A stretch of DNA of 64,000 bases from Candidatus Methanoplasma sp. Lineage in GTDB: Archaea; Thermoplasmatota; Thermoplasmata; Methanomassiliicoccales; Methanomethylophilaceae. The stretch lies in NCBI GenBank assembly GCA_031256955.1, contig JAIRPP010000012.1, forward strand, positions 60,383 through 124,382, read 5' to 3'. Every line of letters starts with the position of its first letter. Within the stretch, counting starts at the first letter, position 1. Under the pieces are notes generated by a model. That model made no database searches and had not been told where the DNA came from. It was given only the letters and a program-made list of their open reading frames with translations. Shown in pieces: positions 44,923 through 52,264 of this stretch. A program made the position numbers and the translations under genes.

Positions 44923-45113
44923 CCGCCGGACGCGACCTTCAGGGCCTTCACGGACGCGCCCTCCGCGAGGACGGTGTCCATGGGGACGGGCCTGCCGTCC
45001 ATCAGGAACAGGAACGCGTCCGCGATCATCCCTGCGGACCTCATGGCGGACGCTATGGTCTCGCCCGGGCGGGCCTCGACGGCCCTCCCTCCCAGCATTA
45101 TGGTCGCGCTCAC
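44919..45113 (-). CDS. ThiS/MoaD-like sulfur carrier protein with C-terminal diglycine
   Basis: 64 residues from GTG at 45113. The beta-grasp pattern is seen in MLGGRAVEARPGETIASAMR, FLFLMDGRPVPMDTVLAEG and the end VKALKVASGG. The terminal Gly-Gly is what an E1-like enzyme would adenylate and thiocarboxylate. Such carriers serve thiamin, molybdopterin or tRNA thiolation, or protein modification as SAMPs; no E1 homologue is in the window, so the pathway is open. AAACAAATACGG near 45134-45145 may be a TATA box about 25 nt upstream. Its stop overlaps that of the second CobQ-like gene. Confidence 0.75.
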   Translation of the reverse strand: MSATIMLGGRAVEARPGETIASAMRSAGMIADAFLFLMDGRPVPMDTVLAEGASVKALKVASGG

Positions 45114-45258
45114 GGCGGAGCCACCGCCGTGTCCGTATTTGTTTCTTTGCGCCACGCGGGCGGAATCCCTCCGCCGCTCTGCTCGCCTGTATCCCAGCTC
45201 GCATCGGGCGCGGCATGGGGGCGCAGGGACTAGCTTCCCCAAATGTTTTACACGAGTC

Positions 45259-45362
45259 AATCAGGAAGAAATCAGGAAGAAAAATAAACGTACTGGCACA
45301 TATCGTTATGTGTTATTTGGATCGATTTGGTTTCAGGAAGTAAACAGGAAGTAAACAGGATG
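45259..45362 (+). repeat. 11-bp tandem repeats and a palindrome between the sulfur-carrier and winged-helix genes
   Basis: AATCAGGAAGA occurs twice in tandem at 45259-45280; CAGGAAGTAAA occurs twice at 45334-45355 with a third partial copy CAGGATG. Between them is the palindrome CACATA-TCGT-TATGTG (45297-45312). The whole stretch 45240-45365 is far more AT-rich than its surroundings. No gene lies in 45114-45380. It may hold operators or be part of an acquired segment. Confidence 0.65.
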
Positions 45363-45380
45363 TGGCGGAAAGCGTTTTTC

Positions 45381-45563
45381 TCATTTATCCGCAGAGATGG
45401 AATACCTCTGTGCGCGGGAGCGAGACGACTTCTTCATCTGCTTTATCAAGCCGAGCTCGATCAGGGGCTTGACTGCGTTCGTGCGTATGTTTTCGCGCCC
45501 GAGTCCGAGACGCTCCTCCATCTCCCTGAGGCTCAGATCTCCGTTTTCATGCAACAGCCTCAT
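45381..45563 (-). CDS. Small winged-helix DNA-binding protein
   Basis: 60 residues or slightly more. MRLLHENGDLSLREMEERLG-LGRENIRTNAVKPLIELGLIKQM-...-RAQRYSISADK is a winged helix of the MarR/ArsR type: helix, turn, recognition helix (NIRTNAVKPLIELGLI) and wing. It is divergent from the DUF4143 gene at 45726 and both lie on either side of five 23-bp repeats, so it is a plausible regulator of that gene and of itself. In the upstream frame an ATT could start a longer form; the ATG at 45563 has no clear ribosome binding site. It could also be a remnant of a larger regulator. Confidence 0.6.
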   Translation of the reverse strand: MRLLHENGDLSLREMEERLGLGRENIRTNAVKPLIELGLIKQMKKSSRSRAQRYSISADK

Positions 45564-45594
45564 GATCGATTCCGACTGATCTCGTTGCGACGCA

Positions 45595-45709
45595 ATTCAC
45601 AAAAGTGATATCAAACAATTCACAAAAGTGATATCAAACCATTCTCAAAAGTGATATCAAACCATTCCCAAAAGTGATATCAAACCATTCCCAAAAGTTA
45701 TATCATACG
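45595..45709 (+). repeat. Five tandem 23-bp repeats ending in the TATA box of DUF4143 paralogue 2
   Basis: Units begin at 45595, 45618, 45641, 45664 and 45687, each with CAAAAGTGATATCAAACC or a near copy; the core TGATATCA is a palindrome. Repeat 5 changes to AAAAGTTATATCAT, which places a TATA box (45696-45704) 22-30 nt before the ATG at 45726. Units 1-4 differ by only one or two bases. Not CRISPR: there are no spacers. Confidence 0.9.
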
Positions 45710-45725
45710 ATCTCCATATCATTGC

Positions 45726-47003
45726 ATGGATGGGATCCCGGAAAAGGAGATGCGCGCAAGATACCGCCCCAGAGTCATAGATTCGCGGATATCTCATCTC
45801 CTGCGCGTGTTCGGCGGCGTTCAGATAACCGGGTGCAAATGGTGCGGCAAGTCCTGGACGGGGCTATATCACTCCAAGTCGTCCGTTTTCATAGGGACGG
45901 ACACCGGCAGGAAGGTGGCGGAGATGGACCCGCAGCTGGTCCTCGGGGGGGAGGAGCCGCGCCTCATCGACGAATGGCAGGACGCCCCCAACCTGTGGGA
46001 CGTCGCCCGCATGAACATCGATTTCAGCGCGAGGAAGGGCATGTACATATTCACGGGATCCTCGACGCCCCCCGCCGAGTCCGTGTCGCACACGGGCGTG
46101 GGCAGGTTCGCCACGGTGGAGATGCGCCCCATGTCCCTGTTCGAATCCGGGGACAGCCGCGGCTCCGTGTCCCTTTCCGCCATGTTCGACGGCGCGGCCG
46201 AGGTGTCCTCATGGTCCGACATGGACTATATGGGCGCGATCAGGCTGATATGCAGGGGCGGCTGGCCGGGAGGGCTCGGCGCGAGCATGGAGGACGCGCT
46301 CCTGATCCCCCGCGTCTACTCCGAGACCCTAGCGAGGATGGACCTCTCCCGCGTCGACGGGGTGAAGAGGGACCCAGGGGTCATGAGGGCGCTGCTGAAG
46401 TCCCTGGCTAGGAACAATGCCACGGCCGCCAAGGCCCCCGCGCTGGCCGCGGACATGGCCGGCGGGGGCGACCCCGTCTCGGAGCAAACCGTGAGAAGCT
46501 ACATGGGGGCGCTCAAGAGCGTCTTCGCCATAGGCGAGCAGCCTGCGTGGGTCCCGTCCCTGCGCTCGAGGAAGCGCCTGCGCACATCCCCGAAGAGGCA
46601 TTTCGCCGATCCGTCCCTGGCGGCGGCCCTCATGGAGGCGGGGCCGGAGGAGATAGCCCGGGACCCGAACGCGGCGGGATTCCTCTTCGAATCCATGTGC
46701 TACCGGGACCTCTCGGCGTACTCGTCCGCCTTCGGCGGCCGCGTGGGCCACTATCTCGACGACAGCGGGCTGGAGGTCGACTCCATAGTGGAGCGCGGCG
46801 ACGGCAGATGGGGCGCGGTCGAGGTGAAGATGGGCCACAGAGACGCGGACAAGGCGGCGGCGAGCCTGCTCCGCCTGAAAGAGAAGCTCGCGGGGGAGGC
46901 CGCCGAGCCTTCGTTCCTGATGGTTCTGTGCGCCACGGGGGGAGCGGCGTACATGAGGGGGGACGGCGTGGCGGTGGTCCCGCTGGACTGCCTCGGGCCC
47001 TGA
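45726..47003 (+). CDS. DUF4143-type AAA ATPase with C-terminal nuclease-like domain (paralogue 2)
   Basis: 425 residues. Walker A ITGCKWCGKSWTGLY near residue 35, Walker B RLIDEWQDAP near 80, MYIFTGSSTPP near 112, and C-terminal SGLEVDSIVERGDGRWGAVE-VKMG, a PD-(D/E)XK-like arrangement. It is clearly paralogous to the protein at 18802 over its whole length (for example SPKRHFADPSLAAAL). The ATG is preceded at leaderless distance by the TATA box inside the last of five 23-bp repeats. Substrate and cellular role unknown; such ATPases are abundant in gut archaea and bacteria and are suspected to work in DNA or nucleic-acid transactions. Confidence 0.87.
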   Translation: MDGIPEKEMRARYRPRVIDSRISHLLRVFGGVQITGCKWCGKSWTGLYHSKSSVFIGTDTGRKVAEMDPQLVLGGEEPRLIDEWQDAPNLWDVARMNIDFSARKGMYIFTGSSTPPAESVSHTGVGRFATVEMRPMSLFESGDSRGSVSLSAMFDGAAEVSSWSDMDYMGAIRLICRGGWPGGLGASMEDALLIPRVYSETLARMDLSRVDGVKRDPGVMRALLKSLARNNATAAKAPALAADMAGGGDPVSEQTVRSYMGALKSVFAIGEQPAWVPSLRSRKRLRTSPKRHFADPSLAAALMEAGPEEIARDPNAAGFLFESMCYRDLSAYSSAFGGRVGHYLDDSGLEVDSIVERGDGRWGAVEVKMGHRDADKAAASLLRLKEKLAGEAAEPSFLMVLCATGGAAYMRGDGVAVVPLDCLGP

Positions 47004-47010
47004 CTCCCCG

Positions 47011-48216
47011 TCAGAACCTGTCCGACAGCAGGAAGTCCTCCACGAGCCTGAGGTGCTCTATCCCGTTCCGGGACATGTCCGCCTGATCCATGGATATGAC
47101 GAACTTGGGGTGGTTGTCCCCTATCGCCTCCAGGGCGGAGAACTCCCTGTCCCTGGTCTTCTCGTCCGCCATGAGGTAGCACACCTGGAAGTAGAGCCTC
47201 TTCCCGCCCTTCTCGGCGACGAAGTCCACCTCCCTGTCCCCGACCTTGCCTATGCCGAGGGAGTAGTTCCTGGAGACCAGCTCGTTGTGCACCGCAGTCT
47301 CGATCCTGGCCCCTATGTCCATGCTCCCGTCAGCCCTCCGGATGCTGACGAGCCCAGGGTCCGCCACATAGTATTTCCGGAGCGAGGACAGGAACATCTT
47401 GCCCCTGACGTCGAACCTGTCGAGCCCGTTCACCATCATGGACGAGGATATGCGCCGGACATAGCCGTATACGGTCTCCGTGGACGCCCTCCTCCTCCCG
47501 CTCTTCTCCAGATGCTCCGCTATGCTCGACGCGGAGAACGCCTTCCCGGAGTTGTCCATGAGGAAATCCGCCACCCGGGCCATGAGGTCGGCGTCCCTGG
47601 CCCCCGATCCGGCCACCACGTCCCTGTAGAGGATGTCGCCGTACACGGACTCCAGATAGGCGCGCGTGGACTCCTCGTCCCTCTGCTGCAGCCTCTGGGG
47701 GAGGCCTCCCCATTTCAGATACTCGAAAATGTCCCCGTCGCCGAGGCCGTTGGCCCTCCTGTAATCCGTCGCCTCGGCGAAAGTGAACGGCATCACGGCG
47801 AAGCTCACGGTCCTGCCGGTCAGCGCCGTGGCCAGGTCCCCCGACAGCAGCTTCCCGTTGGATCCCGTGACGAATATGCTGCAGTCCATGGTCGCGCGCA
47901 TTGAGTTTACGCCCTCTTCGAACCCGTCCACCTTCTGGATCTCGTCGAACAGGAAGTACGCCTTCCCGCCGCCCCTGTAGGCCTTGGAGAACTCGTTCAG
48001 CGCGGCGCCGTCCCGCAGGCGCGCGTTGTCCAGGTCCTCGAAGTTCAGGCGCACTATGCGGTCCCCGGGGACCCCGGAGGCAAGGAGGTCCTCCCTGATC
48101 TGATCCAGGAGGACGGTCTTGCCGCACCGCCTCATCCCCGTTATGACTTTTATCAGATCGGAATCGTAGAAGGGGCGGATCCTCCTGAGATACGATTCCC
48201 TCTTCACCGCGACCAT
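47011..48216 (-). CDS. DUF4143-type AAA ATPase (paralogue 3, more distant)
   Basis: 401 residues. Typical AAA_14/DUF4143 layout: SDLIKVITGMRRCGKTVLLD near residue 20 (Walker A), FLFDEIQKVDGFEEGVNSMR near 90 (Walker B), SIFVTGSNGKLLSGDLATAL (sensor), then a winged-helix-like region (SASSIAEHLEKSGR) and C-terminal DREVDFVAEKGGKRLYFQVC (PD-(D/E)XK-like). It diverges from paralogues 1 and 2 and resembles the common bacterial form. It is convergent with paralogue 2 (7 bases between stops). A TATA-like TATTATATCC at 48237-48246 on this strand makes a leaderless mRNA likely, with three 39-bp-spaced repeats upstream. Confidence 0.88.
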   Translation of the reverse strand: MVAVKRESYLRRIRPFYDSDLIKVITGMRRCGKTVLLDQIREDLLASGVPGDRIVRLNFEDLDNARLRDGAALNEFSKAYRGGGKAYFLFDEIQKVDGFEEGVNSMRATMDCSIFVTGSNGKLLSGDLATALTGRTVSFAVMPFTFAEATDYRRANGLGDGDIFEYLKWGGLPQRLQQRDEESTRAYLESVYGDILYRDVVAGSGARDADLMARVADFLMDNSGKAFSASSIAEHLEKSGRRRASTETVYGYVRRISSSMMVNGLDRFDVRGKMFLSSLRKYYVADPGLVSIRRADGSMDIGARIETAVHNELVSRNYSLGIGKVGDREVDFVAEKGGKRLYFQVCYLMADEKTRDREFSALEAIGDNHPKFVISMDQADMSRNGIEHLRLVEDFLLSDRF

Positions 48217-48248
48217 GGGTTCGGATGGGGGTCTCGGATATAATATTT

Positions 48249-48339
48249 TTCGCTATATCGAAATAATTTCGTTTTTTCAATGTTTTTTTCGTTGTATCGA
48301 AAAAACTTTTGATTTTTAATTTTTATTTCGCTGAATCGA
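48249..48339 (-). repeat. Three repeats with exact 39-bp period upstream of DUF4143 paralogue 3
   Basis: TTCGCTATATCGA (48249), TTCGTTGTATCGA (48288) and TTCGCTGAATCGA (48327), with intervening AT-rich DNA. Each has the partial inverted symmetry TTCG...CGAA. The first abuts the TATA region of the minus-strand gene starting at 48216; the third lies about 80 nt before the next plus-strand gene. Confidence 0.8.
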
Positions 48340-48415
48340 AAAAAAATCAGGCGCAGATCCGTCTCCGGGCCCCGTTACCGAATCTCCAAATAATACCTAA
48401 GCGCATACGTTCGGC

Positions 48416-48958
48416 GTGAGCCCCGCACTCTGCATATCCGCTACGGTCATAGCGTCCATGGTGGCCGCGTCCGCCGCGCCGGCGCACGCCCCCGTCGCGG
48501 CATACGAGCCCGTGGACGGGATATACGTGTCGTTCCCGTCGGGGCCGGTCGCGGAAGGCGGCTTCCTGTCCTTCCAGGCCAGGTCGGACGTCTACGACAT
48601 GGCGGAGAGCGGGATACGGTTCTACGCCGCGGGGGACGGCGCCCCCGACTTCGAGCGGAGCATATCATATTTGTCGCACTGGAAGGGCCCGCTGACTCCC
48701 GGAGGGTCGGTGACGTACACGGTCGCCGGCGTCTCCGAGGACTTCTACATAACGTTCCACCACGAGGACCTGGTCCCCGTGTGGGGGTCTCCCGCTCCCC
48801 CCGCGGCGGCCGCGCAGGCGCCGCCGCAGGATGCGGGCTTCCCCCCGTGGTCGATCGCCGCCGCGCTGGCGCTGTCCGCGCTCCTGGCGGGGCTCTCGGT
48901 TCACGCGGCGAGGATGAGCCTCGCCGCGAGGAGGATAGATGACCTCCGCAGGGGCTGA
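48416..48958 (+). CDS. Secreted or membrane-anchored protein of unknown function
   Basis: 180 residues starting with GTG, about 20-25 nt after AAATAATACC (48388-48397), so leaderless. An N-terminal signal peptide (ALCISATVIASMVAASAAPAHA) and a C-terminal membrane segment (WSIAAALALSALLAGLSV) with a basic tail (ARRIDDLRRG) place the middle outside the cell, anchored by its C-terminus. The external part is beta-rich (GIYVSFPSGPVAEGGFLSFQ, VTYTVAGVSEDFYITFHHED) and ends in a Pro/Ala linker. No family recognised. Overlaps the exonuclease gene by 20 bases. Confidence 0.7.
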   Translation: MSPALCISATVIASMVAASAAPAHAPVAAYEPVDGIYVSFPSGPVAEGGFLSFQARSDVYDMAESGIRFYAAGDGAPDFERSISYLSHWKGPLTPGGSVTYTVAGVSEDFYITFHHEDLVPVWGSPAPPAAAAQAPPQDAGFPPWSIAAALALSALLAGLSVHAARMSLAARRIDDLRRG

Positions 48959-49553
48959 CCCGCCCGTCGGCGGCGAGATATACGTCCTGGACACGGAGAC
49001 GACCGGCCTGAACGGCGCGCCGGCGGACGTGGTGGTGGACGTGGGGGTCTGCGCCGTAGACGTCGCGCGCGGGACCGTCCGCGACGCGTACTCGTCCATA
49101 GTGGGGTACGACGTGGGGGAATGGGACAGGGGCAGGAGGGAGGCGTGGATCTTCCAGAACACGGACCTCACGCTGGAGATGGTGGCGGCGGCCCCTCCCA
49201 GGCACAGGGTGGACGCCGATCTGAGGGCCCTGCTGAGGGGGAGGAGCCTGACGACGTATAACATCCCCTTCGACCTGGGCAAGTTCCTCTATAGGGAGCC
49301 GTGGTCCATGCGCGGGGTCTTCGAGGAGCGCGCCGACATAATGAAGGCCGCGACGGAGGTCTGCAAGCTCCCCAGCCAGTACTACGGGGTGAGGTACAGG
49401 TTCCCCACGCTGGAGCGGGCGTACTCGATGGCGTTCGGGGACGGGGACCCCGCGGGGATCGGGGGGAAGCAGGACCACAGGGCCCTGTCCGACGCCAGGA
49501 TGGCCTCGCACCTGATGCTGAAGATGATCCGCGACGGGGATTACTCCCCCTGA
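48939..49553 (+). CDS. DnaQ-like 3'-5' exonuclease
   Basis: 204 residues. DEDD-superfamily motifs: YVLDTETTGLNG (ExoI, D and E), LTTYNIPFDLGKFL (ExoII, N-x3-D), and KQDHRALSDARMASHLML (ExoIII, H-x4-D), i.e. a DEDDh nuclease. Likely proofreads or trims DNA or RNA ends. Length is normal for a stand-alone enzyme. The ATG lies within the preceding membrane-protein gene; the last 13 bases overlap the end of the convergent P-type ATPase gene. Confidence 0.85.
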   Translation: MTSAGADPPVGGEIYVLDTETTGLNGAPADVVVDVGVCAVDVARGTVRDAYSSIVGYDVGEWDRGRREAWIFQNTDLTLEMVAAAPPRHRVDADLRALLRGRSLTTYNIPFDLGKFLYREPWSMRGVFEERADIMKAATEVCKLPSQYYGVRYRFPTLERAYSMAFGDGDPAGIGGKQDHRALSDARMASHLMLKMIRDGDYSP

Positions 49554-52099
49554 TCCCCCTTCCCCATCTCCTTCTCCAGGCTCTTCCCGTACATCTTCTC
49601 CGTCGCGCGGGTCACCGCTCCCATCCTCCCGCCGCGGAGCATGAGCGCGCTGCAGGCGAACCATGCGCACACTATGCCCCCGATCAGCGCGTAGTATTGC
49701 GGGGGGAAGAGCGCCAGCGACGCCACGCCGACCGCCACCTGGGGCACGCTGTACAGGAGCGCGACCAGCCCGAACAGCAGCAGCGCGAGGACGGTGGGCT
49801 TCGGGTCCCCGCAGGGCTTCCCGTCGGCGGACCACAGCCTCGACAGGGGGCATATCAGGAATATCTGGGAGATGCCTGCCAGCACCAGGAACAGCAGCAT
49901 CGCGCTCCTGGCGGTTATCTCCCCATAGCCTCCCGGCCCCCACCCCATGGTCTCCAGGAACCTCTCGAACGATGCGCCGGGCGCGTAGGCCTCGTGCAGG
50001 CCGCGGTAGAGGGGCTCCCCCAGGTCGGCGGCCCAGGGCCCGCCCGCGCCGTGGGAGAACAGGGCGTACGTCGCGATCCCGAACGCGGATATCAGCACGG
50101 CGGACGGGGCCGCGTGGCGCAGGACCGCCGGGAGCACGGCCCCCGCGTTGTCGGAGGGCTTCGCCCAGATGGCCATGAAGAACGCCGCTATGGACACGGA
50201 CGCCAGGGCGTAGTACGCGTTCTGCACCGGGAGCAGCGGGACCCTGCCCAGGATAACCAGGAACAGGAGCACCATGATGGCTAGGACGAAGTTCCTGGTG
50301 AGGTACAGCTTGAGGATGTCCCTCATCCCGGACACCGTCCTCTTGCCCTCGGAGATGGCCCTGGGCAGGGCGGAGAAGTCGTCCCCGGCCAGCACCATGT
50401 CCGCCACCCCCCTGGCCGCCCCGCTCCCGCTCTGGAGGGCTATGCCCACCTGGGCGGCCTTGATGGGGCGGACGTCGTTCACGCCGTCCCCGACCATCGC
50501 GACGTACCTCCCGCTCCGGCGGAGCGACTCGATCACCCTCTCCTTGCCCTCGGGCTTCATCCTCCCGAATATGCCCGCCCTCAGGACCGCCTCGTCGTAC
50601 TCCCGCGGGGCCATGGCGTCCAGCTCGTCCCCGGAGACGGCCTCCCTCTCCCCCGGTATGCCGGCGGTCTTGAACAGCGCGGCGACCATGTCGGGGTCGT
50701 CCCCCGAGATTACCTTGAGGTCCATCCCGCCGTCCAGGAAGGCCTGTATGGTCTCCCGGCAGTCGGGCCTGACCTCGTCCCTTATGGAAACTATCGCGAC
50801 GGGCTCCAGGCGGGGGATCGACGGCTCCCCGCCCTCGTGCAGCGGCGCGTCGGGCCCGACGCAGGCCACGACGGACCTGAGCCCCCTCCCGGAGAGCTCC
50901 GCCACCGCCCGGGAGACGCGCCCGTCGTCCGCGGCGCGCCCGCGCAGGGCGCTCCACGCCCCGACGAACACCGTGCCGCTCCACGCGCCCTCGGTCCTGA
51001 CCGCGCTGTACTTGCGCTCGGAGGAGAACCTGATCTCTTCTATGAGCCTCGCCTCGGACCTCCCGAATGCCCTCTCCATGGCCTCCACGGTGCGGTTCCT
51101 GCCCCCTGTGGCGGAGACGAACGCCTCCAGCGCGGGCCTGGCGGCCTCTTCGCCGGCGACGTACTCCACCGACTCGACGGCCAGGCCGTTGGTGGTTATG
51201 GTTCCCGTCTTGTCCATGCAGACGGTGTCCACGTGGCTCATGGACTCCACGGAGTTGGAGTTCTGGAGGAGCACCCCGCCGCCGGACATGCGGACGGCGG
51301 CTATCATGTACGTTATGGTTATCAGCAGGAACAGGGCGATGGGGACTATGTCCAGGACCACCACCGACCTCATGGCGAAGTCGCCCCCGCTCAGGGGGGT
51401 GCCCCCCAGGAGGCCGCGGGCGACCATGAACGCCAGGAACACGAACGCGGCGGCCATGAGCATCTTGGTCACGGCCCCGGTCTCGGCCTGGAGGGGCGTC
51501 TTCTTCTTCTTGAACCTCTTCGCGCTGAGGAGCATCCTGGAGGCGAAGGTGTCCGCCCCGAGCGCGGTCACGCGGAAGAGCCCGTCGCCCGCCACGCACA
51601 CGGTCCCGGAGAAGACCGTGTCCCCCGCGGCCTTCCTGACGGTCCCGGACTCGCCGGTGAGGGGGGATTCGTCCATCTCCACCGAATCCGAATCGATCAG
51701 CACGCCGTCCACCTGGGCCTGGTCCCCCGCCGAGAGCAGGACGGAGTCGTCCATGACTATCCCTGACGGGTCTATCTCCCGCACGGACCCGCCGCGCAGG
51801 ACCCTGACCTTCGGGCGGATGAGGAGCGCTATCTTGTCCAGCCTCCTCTTGGCCCTGGCCTCCTGCACGGTGGCGATGAGGATGTTCAGGATGATCACCC
51901 CCGTGGCCGAGACCGCGCTGACCTCCTCCTCGAAGTACACCAGCGCGGCCCCCAGCAGGAACAGCATCAGGTTGAAGGGCGTGCACGCGTTCTTCACCAG
52001 GATGTCCGAGTATCTCCTGCTCACGGGGGACTCGAAGGAGTTGGACCTCCCCGAGGAGATCCTGTCCCTCACCTCCTCGTCGCTAAGTCCTCCGCTCAT
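49541..52099 (-). CDS. P-type cation-transporting ATPase
   Basis: 852 residues. Motifs in order: actuator domain DESPLTGESGTV near 145, phosphorylation site VCMDKTGTITTN near 285, nucleotide-binding region, KVISGDDPDMVAALF near 435, and hinge AMVGDGVNDVRPIKAA near 525; about ten membrane segments. The segment before the phosphorylation site reads DIVPIALFLLITITYMIA, so the PEGLP of Ca/Mg pumps and the CPC of heavy-metal pumps are both missing; the ion is not clear. The start ATG at 52099 lies about 25-30 nt after CGTTATATCG (52121-52130 on this strand). Ends with TAA. Confidence 0.9.
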   Translation of the reverse strand: MSGGLSDEEVRDRISSGRSNSFESPVSRRYSDILVKNACTPFNLMLFLLGAALVYFEEEVSAVSATGVIILNILIATVQEARAKRRLDKIALLIRPKVRVLRGGSVREIDPSGIVMDDSVLLSAGDQAQVDGVLIDSDSVEMDESPLTGESGTVRKAAGDTVFSGTVCVAGDGLFRVTALGADTFASRMLLSAKRFKKKKTPLQAETGAVTKMLMAAAFVFLAFMVARGLLGGTPLSGGDFAMRSVVVLDIVPIALFLLITITYMIAAVRMSGGGVLLQNSNSVESMSHVDTVCMDKTGTITTNGLAVESVEYVAGEEAARPALEAFVSATGGRNRTVEAMERAFGRSEARLIEEIRFSSERKYSAVRTEGAWSGTVFVGAWSALRGRAADDGRVSRAVAELSGRGLRSVVACVGPDAPLHEGGEPSIPRLEPVAIVSIRDEVRPDCRETIQAFLDGGMDLKVISGDDPDMVAALFKTAGIPGEREAVSGDELDAMAPREYDEAVLRAGIFGRMKPEGKERVIESLRRSGRYVAMVGDGVNDVRPIKAAQVGIALQSGSGAARGVADMVLAGDDFSALPRAISEGKRTVSGMRDILKLYLTRNFVLAIMVLLFLVILGRVPLLPVQNAYYALASVSIAAFFMAIWAKPSDNAGAVLPAVLRHAAPSAVLISAFGIATYALFSHGAGGPWAADLGEPLYRGLHEAYAPGASFERFLETMGWGPGGYGEITARSAMLLFLVLAGISQIFLICPLSRLWSADGKPCGDPKPTVLALLLFGLVALLYSVPQVAVGVASLALFPPQYYALIGGIVCAWFACSALMLRGGRMGAVTRATEKMYGKSLEKEMGKGDQGE

Positions 52100-52264
52100 G
52101 CCGCCCCCATGGGATCCCGCCGATATAACGATTGGCGCGACGGATCCGCGAGGGGGGGCGGCGGCGACCCGTGCGGGATTGGCATGGCGCGCCCGCGCAT
52201 TTTCTATAGATATTATATAGTCTAGCATATTGCTTTCTATAGTATCAGATCCAATCCAGGGGAG

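Noticed and set aside
45595..45709. CRISPR array
   Set aside because: The five 23-bp units are directly tandem with no spacers and run into a promoter; no cas genes nearby.
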